Below are positions 1-5,187 of a DNA stretch of 7,607 nucleotides, piece by piece (within the stretch, counting starts at the first letter, position 1; each line of letters starts with the position of its first letter). The stretch covers positions 1 to 7,607 of the forward strand of contig JAOZTV010000154.1 of the NCBI GenBank assembly GCA_029939015.1, in the 5' to 3' direction. The position numbers and the translations under genes were made by a program. The notes under the pieces were generated by a model. It worked only from the letters and a program-made list of their open reading frames with translations, ran no database searches and was not told the DNA's origin. The DNA comes from Candidatus Aminicenantota bacterium. Lineage in GTDB: Bacteria > Acidobacteriota > Aminicenantia > UBA2199.

Positions 1-35
1 TATTACCCTAAAATACAGGTTTTTTCAAGGTACAA

Positions 36-64
36 AAACTTTACTATGCAGTTTTAGAAAGTTT
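36..64 (-). terminator. possible weak terminator after the YjbQ-family gene
   Basis: A 7-bp inverted repeat (AAACTTT at 36-42, AAAGTTT at 58-64) overlaps the stop codon of the minus-strand gene. Read on the minus strand, the stem runs into a total of five T residues. The stem has only one G-C pair and the loop is 15 nt, so it would be a poor intrinsic terminator. It is listed because it is the only hairpin-like element downstream of this gene before the window edge. Confidence 0.22.
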
Positions 65-467
65 AGCCTGCAATAATTTTTACAAATACATTTCGTTCCC
101 TTGGTCCATCTAGTTCACATAAATATAGAGACTGCCATTTGCCTAAGAGCAATTCAGTGTTCTCAATTATCATGTGTTTTTCAGTACCTAGGATTGCCGA
201 TTTTGTGTGGCTGTCTGAATTTTCACCAATATGCCTATACTCCATAGAGCCTTTAGGCACCAGCTTGGATAAGGTTTCAAAAAAATCAGTATGAGCATTG
301 TCGTCAGAGTTAATTGCTATTATCAAAGCTGCAGAAGTATGAGGAATAGAGATATTAACAATTCCCTCCTTAACATTACTTCTTGCTATAATGTTTTTAA
401 CGTCATCTGTGATATCAACAACCTCAAGTCTTTTATTAGTAATCTTAGAAAATTTTGTAAGCATCAT
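63..467 (-). CDS. yjbQ: YjbQ / UPF0047 family protein (secondary thiamine-phosphate synthase-like)
   Basis: This is a small cytosolic protein of 133-134 residues, the full usual length of the YjbQ/UPF0047 family, with no signal peptide. Visible family motifs are PHTSAAL (42-48), the Asp pair D55 and D61, LVP (69-71) followed by Y77-R-H79, a second His at 87, LLGKWQ (107-112) and CELDGPR (117-123). E. coli YjbQ has been reported to have a weak thiamine-phosphate synthase side activity. The true physiological role of the family is not settled, so the enzyme name should be read loosely. One oddity is that the Asn-Glu following the HTSA motif in E. coli YjbQ (as I recall that sequence) is replaced here by Ala51-Ile52 in a gapless alignment. 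The gene starts with two consecutive ATGs, at 467 and 464. The Shine-Dalgarno favours the inner one, giving 133 residues. It is transcribed away from the GWxTD operon and has its own promoter, so it probably has no functional link to it. Confidence 0.93.
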   Translation of the reverse strand: MMLTKFSKITNKRLEVVDITDDVKNIIARSNVKEGIVNISIPHTSAALIIAINSDDNAHTDFFETLSKLVPKGSMEYRHIGENSDSHTKSAILGTEKHMIIENTELLLGKWQSLYLCELDGPRERNVFVKIIAG

Positions 468-470
468 TAA

Positions 471-476
471 CCTCCC
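471..476 (-). promoter_or_regulatory. ribosome binding site that decides between two adjacent ATGs
   Basis: The minus strand reads GGGAGG here, a strong Shine-Dalgarno. It lies 3 nt before the first ATG (codon at 467-465) and 6 nt before the second (464-462). The usual 5-9 nt spacing favours the second ATG as the main start. Confidence 0.7.
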
Positions 477-485
477 TATATATTA

Positions 486-513
486 ATTATATACAAAAAT
501 TAAATAATTTCAA
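486..513 (-). promoter_or_regulatory. sigma70-type promoter for the YjbQ-family gene
   Basis: On the minus strand TTGAAA (513-508) and a perfect TATAAT (491-486) are separated by 16 bp. Transcription would start near 479, giving a leader of about 12-15 nt that just includes the Shine-Dalgarno. The region is very AT-rich, so chance matches are possible, but both hexamers are near consensus and correctly placed. Confidence 0.6.
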
Positions 514-549
514 AAATTAATTTTATTTTTATCAAATCTAATTCTAATA

Positions 550-578
550 TTGACTATAAATATTGCTTATGATATAAA
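550..578 (+). promoter_or_regulatory. extended -10 promoter predicted to give a leaderless mRNA
   Basis: TTGACT (550-555), a 17-bp spacer and TATAAA (573-578) match the housekeeping sigma consensus at 5 of 6 bases each. TG at 570-571 adds an extended -10 (TGATATAAA). A start site about 7 nt past the -10 box falls at position 585, the A of the ATG of the first GWxTD gene. No purine-rich Shine-Dalgarno precedes that ATG. The promoter faces away from the minus-strand promoter at 486-513, with 36 bp between their -35 boxes. Confidence 0.65.
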
Positions 579-584
579 ACTCTT

Positions 585-2657
585 ATGAAAAAAACATTAA
601 TTATTTTTATATTTATCATGCTCTTTTTGGGGTTTAATAATTTCAATAGTATTCTATATGGGAACAACAAAGAATTAGACATAAGGTATGAAATGTGGAA
701 AGACCTCATTCATTATATTATAACACCATTAGAAATAGAAACATTTGGTAAACTCACTAATAATCGTGAAAGAGACACCTATATTGATTTATTCTGGAAA
801 CTTAGGGATCCTACAGAGGGGACACCTGATAATGAATACAAGACAGAGCTTCTAAAACGATATAAACATGTTAACAGATATTTTAAATATGGAGCACCCG
901 GTGCAGGTTGGAAGAGTGACAGAGGCAAAATATATATGCTTTTAGGCCCTCCTGTTTCAAGCAATGAAGTATTTAAGGGAAATCTCAATCCAGTATTAAT
1001 ATGGTCTTATCATGGAGGCGTAGAGAAAGGGCTGCCAACAATGTTCAATGTAGTTTTTTATAAAAAATCTGGAATTGGTGCATATAGAATTTATGTTCCC
1101 ACTGTTGATGGACCAGCCGCCTTATTAGTATCAAATATCGGACAGATTGACCCAAATAATCACGAACAAATCTATCAGGAACTACATAAAATTGAACCAG
1201 CAGTTGCAGAAGTTTCATTCTCTCTTATTCCAGGTGAAGCAAGAGGTACTTTAAACCCTTCACTGCAGGGCTTATTACTGATGCAAAAAATATACGAACT
1301 TCCTAAAAAAAACATAAACTTATCCTATGCAAAAAATTTCCTCAACTTTAAGGGAATTGTCAAAACAACAGCTTTAACTAATTATATTGATATCAAAGGC
1401 GAAACACATATTCTTAAAGATCCGGTATTAAATTTAAACTTTGTTCATTTCGCACTACGCCCAAAGCAGGTTTCAGTTAATTACTCAGCCGATAAAGACA
1501 AATACTATTTTAACTATAATTTAATTGTCAATTTAAAAAAAGAAAAGACAATAGTCTATACATACAAAAAAAATCTACCTTATTATTGTTCAAAAGAAGA
1601 TATGGAAAATAAACTCTCTCATGGCGTAGTAATTTCTGATTATTTCCCAATTTTATCAGGCAATTATAAATTAACAATTATATTGCAAAACAGTGTAAAT
1701 AAAGAAATATCTTATTTTGAAAAAAAAATTAATATAAAAAACCAGGACAATACCATTCCAAAATTATTTGGTCCACTTATATCTTATCGTTCTGAAAAAA
1801 AACATCAAACAGGCTATTCTGCCTTTAATATAATGGGACAAAACATTAAGATTGACCCTAAACAAGTTTATAGTACAAAAGACAGTATTTATTCTACTTT
1901 TTTTATTGATATGTCAAAATACAAAAAAGCATCTATGGCTAAACTTGAGATTAAATCTATTGATGAAAAAAGACCATATATTAAAGAATATAAATTTGAA
2001 TTTGATGCTAATAAAAACTTTTATACTATTAATCAAAAGCTTGAAAAGCTAAAATATGGAAACTATAGGGTAAAACTTGAATTAATAACTGAGAATAAAA
2101 TCATAAATTCAAAAATAAGTAGTTTCATTGTCTCACCTCTTTCATATATAGCTCATCCTCCAGTAATATCTAAATTTTTAAAGCAAGAAAATTCTTTTCT
2201 ATTTTTTATGATGATGGCGGGCCAATATAATAATATTAATAATAAAGCAAAGGCTGAATACTATTTTGAAAGAGCAATAAAATTAAATTCCTTTTTCCCG
2301 GGTCTAATAAAAATGTATGCTTCCTTTTTATTAAGGGAAAAAAAACTCAATAGAATGTTTGAGATTGTTAAGAATTTAAAAGGCAAAAAAAAAGATGCCT
2401 TTGAATATTACTCTTTAACAGGAAGAGCCTTATACTATAAAAACAAATACAAAGAATCAATTCATGCATTAATAGAAGCCAATAAAATCTATGATAGTGA
2501 TACGGCAGTTTTAAATACACTTGGATTTGCTCTGATCAAAGATGGAAATATAAGTGAGGCAAAAAAAGTCCTTTTTGCCTCACTTCGTGTAAACAAAAAC
2601 CAAAATCATATAAGAGAGGTACTAACTAAACTGAATAAAAATGAACATAAAAAATAA
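585..2657 (+). CDS. exported GWxTD-domain protein with C-terminal TPR repeats
   Basis: This 690-residue protein begins with a cleavable-type signal peptide or membrane anchor (KK at 2-3, hydrophobic core about 4-18). The N-terminal third is a GWxTD domain. It contains an RERDTYIDLFWKLRDPTEGTP stretch starting at 61, then Y93-NRYF (97-100) and the signature GWKSDRGKIYMLLGPP at 108-123, with Ser replacing the usual Thr. Residues about 240-520 look beta-rich and I do not recognise a family. Residues about 541-675 form roughly four TPR-like helix pairs; the clearest are YYSLTGRALYYKNKYKESI (608-626) and LNTLGFALIKDGNISEAKK (643-661). The family's function is unknown; the TPRs suggest a protein-binding scaffold in the periplasm. 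The start is fixed by the signal peptide and promoter, not by a Shine-Dalgarno, which is absent. The gene overlaps the next by 17 bp, or ends 10 bp before it if the later ATG is used. Confidence 0.9.
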   Translation: MKKTLIIFIFIMLFLGFNNFNSILYGNNKELDIRYEMWKDLIHYIITPLEIETFGKLTNNRERDTYIDLFWKLRDPTEGTPDNEYKTELLKRYKHVNRYFKYGAPGAGWKSDRGKIYMLLGPPVSSNEVFKGNLNPVLIWSYHGGVEKGLPTMFNVVFYKKSGIGAYRIYVPTVDGPAALLVSNIGQIDPNNHEQIYQELHKIEPAVAEVSFSLIPGEARGTLNPSLQGLLLMQKIYELPKKNINLSYAKNFLNFKGIVKTTALTNYIDIKGETHILKDPVLNLNFVHFALRPKQVSVNYSADKDKYYFNYNLIVNLKKEKTIVYTYKKNLPYYCSKEDMENKLSHGVVISDYFPILSGNYKLTIILQNSVNKEISYFEKKINIKNQDNTIPKLFGPLISYRSEKKHQTGYSAFNIMGQNIKIDPKQVYSTKDSIYSTFFIDMSKYKKASMAKLEIKSIDEKRPYIKEYKFEFDANKNFYTINQKLEKLKYGNYRVKLELITENKIINSKISSFIVSPLSYIAHPPVISKFLKQENSFLFFMMMAGQYNNINNKAKAEYYFERAIKLNSFFPGLIKMYASFLLREKKLNRMFEIVKNLKGKKKDAFEYYSLTGRALYYKNKYKESIHALIEANKIYDSDTAVLNTLGFALIKDGNISEAKKVLFASLRVNKNQNHIREVLTKLNKNEHKK

Positions 2658-3597
2658 TCATAAAAAAATGAGACATAAAAGCAGTATAATATTATTATTT
2701 AGTATGATTTTTGCTGTTTTTGCCTGTAGCGGTATATCTAAATTAGATTTAGACCCTGAGAGCCTTGAGTTTTATGAGAAAACACATATTCTGTTTACAA
2801 AAATTGAAAAAAAAAAATTTAAATTATTAAACTCGATTGAAGATAGAAAAAATTTTATTCAGAAATTCTGGCTCGTAAGAAACCCAAATCCTCATTCAGA
2901 TGATAATATTTATAAAGATGAAATTAATAGACGATGGGATTTTGTAAATCATTATTTCAATGAAGGATCAAGACCTGGCTATAACACTGATAGAGGAAGA
3001 ATATATATGCAGTTTGGAGAACCTGACCATATAGAAAGTCAATCTATTTTCAATAATCCTTCAATTCATGGATATATATATTGGTATTTTGGTAACCATG
3101 CATATCGGGACACCCAAACCGAAGGAGATGGTTTTGGCGTTTTTTTTACTGATTCAGAAGGACATGGAAGATACAGAATTGATATGCAACGGACTTCAAT
3201 GCAATTATTAGAAGCGTCTAAAAAGGTAAATTATCAGCATATCAGCGAAGATGCTAAAGAGGTTAATGTAAATGACATCATTTTTTCAGTTAATTATGAA
3301 AAAGAAATTTTAATATTTCAGATTGCTCCAAAAAATCTGGTTTTTGGATATGATTCAAATAAAATGATAGTAAAATTAAAAATAAGCATAGTTTATTTTT
3401 CTGACAATAAAAAAAAGATTAAACATTCTGAAACTAAAAAGATAGTAGTTAATAAAGAAGAACTCTTAAAAGACGGTTATAGAATAACGGTTAAACTACC
3501 TATAAAAATATTAAATAAAAAATCTTCTTTAGATATCCATTTATTAGATATGCTAGGTAACGCGAGTTCAAGAAAATTTTTAAAAAATGTGTTATAA
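2641..3597 (+). CDS. GWxTD-domain lipoprotein
   Basis: This is a second GWxTD protein of 318 residues (309 if translation starts at Met10, position 2668). A hydrophobic segment (16-28) ends in the lipobox VFAC with Cys29 and Ser at +2, so it is probably lipidated and not held in the inner membrane by an Asp+2 signal. The GWxTD domain follows: DRKNFIQKFWLVRNPNP (68-84), INRRWDFVNHYF (95-106) and GYNTDRGRIYMQFGEPD (113-129), with Tyr in place of Trp. GFGVFFTDSEGHGRYRI (164-180) resembles the YKKSGIGAYRIY stretch of the upstream protein (159-170). The C-terminal 110 residues appear beta-stranded and lack TPRs. It shares domain order with its upstream neighbour, which suggests an old duplication followed by divergence. 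Neither candidate ATG has a Shine-Dalgarno, so translation is probably coupled to the upstream gene. Starting at Met10 gives a typical 19-residue lipoprotein signal, and I slightly favour it biologically. Function is unknown. Confidence 0.88.
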   Translation: MNIKNNHKKMRHKSSIILLFSMIFAVFACSGISKLDLDPESLEFYEKTHILFTKIEKKKFKLLNSIEDRKNFIQKFWLVRNPNPHSDDNIYKDEINRRWDFVNHYFNEGSRPGYNTDRGRIYMQFGEPDHIESQSIFNNPSIHGYIYWYFGNHAYRDTQTEGDGFGVFFTDSEGHGRYRIDMQRTSMQLLEASKKVNYQHISEDAKEVNVNDIIFSVNYEKEILIFQIAPKNLVFGYDSNKMIVKLKISIVYFSDNKKKIKHSETKKIVVNKEELLKDGYRITVKLPIKILNKKSSLDIHLLDMLGNASSRKFLKNVL

Positions 3598-3598
3598 T
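3590..3598 (+). promoter_or_regulatory. probable extended -10 promoter overlapping the upstream stop codon
   Basis: TGTTATAAT at 3590-3598 is a perfect extended -10 element (TG, one base, TATAAT). It overlaps the TAA of the lipoprotein gene (3595-3597). No good -35 is seen; TTCAAG at 3567-3572 is poor and too far. Extended -10 promoters can work without one. The predicted start near 3605 leaves a leader of about 30 nt that contains the Shine-Dalgarno of the next gene. Confidence 0.45.
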
Positions 3599-3634
3599 TT
3601 AATTTAAAACAATAAAAATAAATAGGAGAATTAA

Positions 3635-4690
3635 ATGAAAAGTCAAAAAATCATACTATTAATCACATTAAGCTTTATGCTATTTGTATTATCCACCCCC
3701 CTTGTTTCACAGGAAGGAAGAGGTAAGGGAAGATTGGCTGGTTGGGTAAAAGATGAAGAGGGAAAGGCATTAAAAGATGTAAAAATCACTATAGCTCAAG
3801 TTAGCAAAGTGTCAAGTGGCGGCTCTAAAGAATTAGATGGGATTAGTACAACAGGAAAAAAAGACCTCAAGGTTTCATATAATTTTAAATTAGAGACAAA
3901 AAGTGATAAGAAAGGAAAATGGGGTGTTTTTGGTTTTGCATCAGGAAATTTTGAATTCAAAGCTGAAAAAAAAGGATATACTACACTTAATAAAATTATA
4001 AAGCTATCACAGATGGTAAGAAATCCATTTATGAAGCTGGTTCTTAGCAAAGAGACAAAAACAAAAGAAGGCAAGGCTGACAATACAAAAAATAAAGCAA
4101 TGGCATTATTGGTAAAAAAAGGCAATAAACTTGTTAAGGAAAAAAAATATGCAGAGGCCCTTCCAATTTTTGTAGATTTTGTTAGTAAATATCCTGACAA
4201 CTATAAAGTAGCAATCAACCTTGGAAACTGCTATATGGAATTAAAGGACTATAAGGGTGCTATTAAAGCCTTTGAACTTGTTATTAAAGGGTTTAAAAAA
4301 GATGTCCCTGATTTAAAAGGCAATAAAGAGGTATCAGTTATTTATGCAAATTTGGGAGAGGCTCATACAGGTTTAAAGGATTATGATAAAGCAGCCAAAG
4401 TCTATAAAAAATCAATGGATATTTCACCTCCTACTGATGCAGCCGTTGCATATAATGTTGCAGAGATAATGTTTGTCGGAGGAAAAACAGACGAAGCTAT
4501 TGCATACTATACCTTAGCTGCTAAACTTAAACCTGAAATGGCTATATACTATTCTAAACTTGGTTATGCCTATTTAAACAAGGGTGATATTAAAAAAGCA
4601 ATATTAAATTTTGAAAAGTTCATAAAAATGGCACCAAAAGACCCTCAGGTACCTACATTAAAAACAATGATAAAAGATTTAAAGGGATAG
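3635..4690 (+). CDS. secreted carboxypeptidase-regulatory-like / TPR protein
   Basis: The 351-residue product has a signal peptide (KSQK, hydrophobic 6-22, likely cleaved around 25-26). A carboxypeptidase-regulatory-like beta-sandwich follows (about 31-137), opening with GRLAGWVKDEEGKALKDVK (32-50), the usual 'G.V.D..GkpL..v.V' pattern, and closing with a 'Y.aekkGY' element (109-115). A Lys/Glu/Thr-rich linker (138-153) leads to five or so TPRs (about 155-345), such as INLGNCYMELKDYKGAIKAF (194-213), YANLGEAHTGLKDYDKAAKV (237-256) and YSKLGYAYLNKGDIKKAILN (306-325). These parts suggest a periplasmic or surface adaptor with no enzymatic function, because the regulatory-like domain carries no peptidase residues. 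The start is supported by AGGAG at 3624-3628, 6 nt before the ATG. It lies 37 bp after the lipoprotein gene and could be read both with that operon and from its own promoter. The exact partner is unknown. Confidence 0.88.
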   Translation: MKSQKIILLITLSFMLFVLSTPLVSQEGRGKGRLAGWVKDEEGKALKDVKITIAQVSKVSSGGSKELDGISTTGKKDLKVSYNFKLETKSDKKGKWGVFGFASGNFEFKAEKKGYTTLNKIIKLSQMVRNPFMKLVLSKETKTKEGKADNTKNKAMALLVKKGNKLVKEKKYAEALPIFVDFVSKYPDNYKVAINLGNCYMELKDYKGAIKAFELVIKGFKKDVPDLKGNKEVSVIYANLGEAHTGLKDYDKAAKVYKKSMDISPPTDAAVAYNVAEIMFVGGKTDEAIAYYTLAAKLKPEMAIYYSKLGYAYLNKGDIKKAILNFEKFIKMAPKDPQVPTLKTMIKDLKG

Positions 4691-4699
4691 TTAAATAAT

Positions 4700-4747
4700 A
4701 GGGAAATAGGCAATAGGCAGAGAGGCAGAGAGAAAGAGAAAAAAATA
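4700..4747. repeat. purine-rich low-complexity tract with short direct repeats
   Basis: The plus strand is almost entirely A and G here, broken only by a few C and T. It contains the direct repeats AATAGGC x2 (4705-4711 and 4712-4718) and AGAGGCAGAGAG built from GGCAGAG units. It begins 10 bp after the stop codon of the TPR gene. Such tracts arise by slippage, and no function is apparent. Confidence 0.55.
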
Positions 4748-4785
4748 CGACCTGATAAAAAAAAAAGTATTCTATATTCTACTCT

Positions 4786-4808
4786 TTGTCTTGCGTTCGT
4801 CAAGACAA
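4786..4808 (+). terminator. candidate terminator hairpin after the plus-strand operon
   Basis: A perfect 8-bp inverted repeat (TTGTCTTG at 4786-4793, CAAGACAA at 4801-4808) encloses a 7-nt loop, CGTTCGT. It is followed by an interrupted T-rich stretch (TTTGTTAATCTTT). It lies 95 bp after the last stop codon. The stem has only three G-C pairs and the T run is broken, so termination would be modest. It may instead be one of the several structural repeats of this region. Confidence 0.35.
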
Positions 4809-4841
4809 TTTGTTAATCTTTAACAGCATTTACAAACCTAA

Positions 4842-4856
4842 TCTGGCATAGCCAGA
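4842..4856. repeat. short perfect hairpin
   Basis: TCTGGC (4842-4847) and GCCAGA (4851-4856) form a perfect 6-bp stem with a 3-nt ATA loop, one of the few GC-rich stems in this AT-rich region. No T tract follows on either strand, so it is not an intrinsic terminator. Its role is unknown. Confidence 0.5.
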
Positions 4857-4878
4857 GCCAAAAAGCCCTAAGTCCAAA

Positions 4879-4964
4879 GCTTTAAGCTACAACACAAAAC
4901 CTTTTAAATCTTTTTATAACTCTTTAACTCTTTAGCCTTATGCATGGGGATTATAGCTTAAAGC
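4879..4964. repeat. 11-bp inverted repeat spaced by 64 bp
   Basis: GCTTTAAGCTA at 4879-4889 is exactly complementary to TAGCTTAAAGC at 4954-4964. The intervening segment contains a T-rich tandem repeat and the start of a smaller CATGG/CCATG pair (4943-4947 and 4964-4968). The arms could close a long stem in RNA or be remnants of element ends. No flanking target duplication was seen. Confidence 0.45.
4918..4933. repeat. perfect tandem 8-mer AACTCTTT x2
   Basis: Two exact adjacent copies of AACTCTTT lie within a longer T-rich stretch (4901-4935) that also has looser copies such as CTTTTAAAT and CTTTTTATAA. This is a small slippage-type repeat of unknown role. Confidence 0.5.
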
Positions 4965-4976
4965 CATGTTAATTCC

Positions 4977-5032
4977 TGCCAAAAAAAACACGAAATTTAG
5001 TACTAACACACTAAATTAGATAAGGTTTGGCA
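4977..5032. repeat. nested inverted repeat (two-stem structure)
   Basis: An outer pair TGCCAAA (4977-4983) and TTTGGCA (5026-5032) encloses an inner perfect 8-bp pair AATTTAGT (4994-5001) and ACTAAATT (5010-5017) with an 8-nt loop. The unpaired segments between the stems are 10 and 8 nt, so the element folds as one rod with a roughly symmetric internal loop on either strand. No T tract adjoins it, so termination is unlikely. A small structured RNA, a protein-binding site or a miniature element remnant are all possible. Confidence 0.5.
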
Positions 5033-5114
5033 ACACTTTGAAATTAAGTAAATCCATCTTTGATTTTTTTTATAAGAATAAAAAATTCGTCGTAATTTAA
5101 TACTTTTTTTGAAT

Positions 5115-5144
5115 AAAAAAAAGGAGACACAGTAAAGTATCTCC
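5115..5144 (-). terminator. rho-independent terminator of the TonB-dependent receptor gene
   Basis: On the minus strand GGAGATAC (5144-5137), a 6-nt loop, then GTGTCTCC (5130-5123) form an 8-bp stem with one U-G wobble. It is followed immediately by eight T residues (5122-5115). It sits 43 bp beyond the receptor stop codon. On the plus strand the wobble becomes a C-A mismatch and the T tract is CTTTCTTTT, so it may also stop plus-strand transcription less efficiently. Confidence 0.85.
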
Positions 5145-5187
5145 CTTTCTTTTAAAAACTTTTATTTACAATGTAAATATTTATTGC

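Larger units (their letters stand above)
4691..5187. other. convergent intergenic region without a recognisable gene
   Basis: This 497-bp stretch lies between two converging genes and shows no convincing ORF, tRNA or rRNA. It holds a homopurine tract, several perfect inverted repeats, a short tandem repeat and one good terminator, each listed separately. The density of inverted repeats is higher than in the other intergenic stretches here. It could be a decayed mobile or repeat element, or a region giving rise to a structured transcript; the sequence alone does not decide. Confidence 0.6.

Noticed and set aside
779..988. Minus-strand ORF of 69 codons inside the first GWxTD gene
   Set aside because: It is antisense to a gene with a clear signal peptide and GWxTD motif, has no ribosome binding site and no recognisable protein features.
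1852..2052. Plus-strand ORF of 66 codons in another frame of the first GWxTD gene
   Set aside because: It is a frame shadow made of Leu/Ile/Lys/Asn-rich AT codons, with no Shine-Dalgarno, and the overlapping real frame is continuous.
3796..4200. Minus-strand ORF of 134 codons opposite the regulatory-like/TPR gene
   Set aside because: The sense strand encodes a signal peptide, a regulatory-like domain and TPRs. The antisense product is a Phe/Ser/Leu-rich translation typical of Lys/Glu codons read backwards.
5163..5179. 7-bp AT-rich hairpin just after the receptor stop codon
   Set aside because: The pair TATTTAC / GTAAATA has one G-C pair and no T tract. The much better terminator lies 20-60 bp further on.
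4691..5187. CRISPR array, tRNA or insertion sequence in the convergent intergenic region
   Set aside because: No regularly spaced repeats, no cloverleaf with CCA-type end and no transposase fragment or terminal repeats with target duplication were found; the repeats seen are short and irregular.
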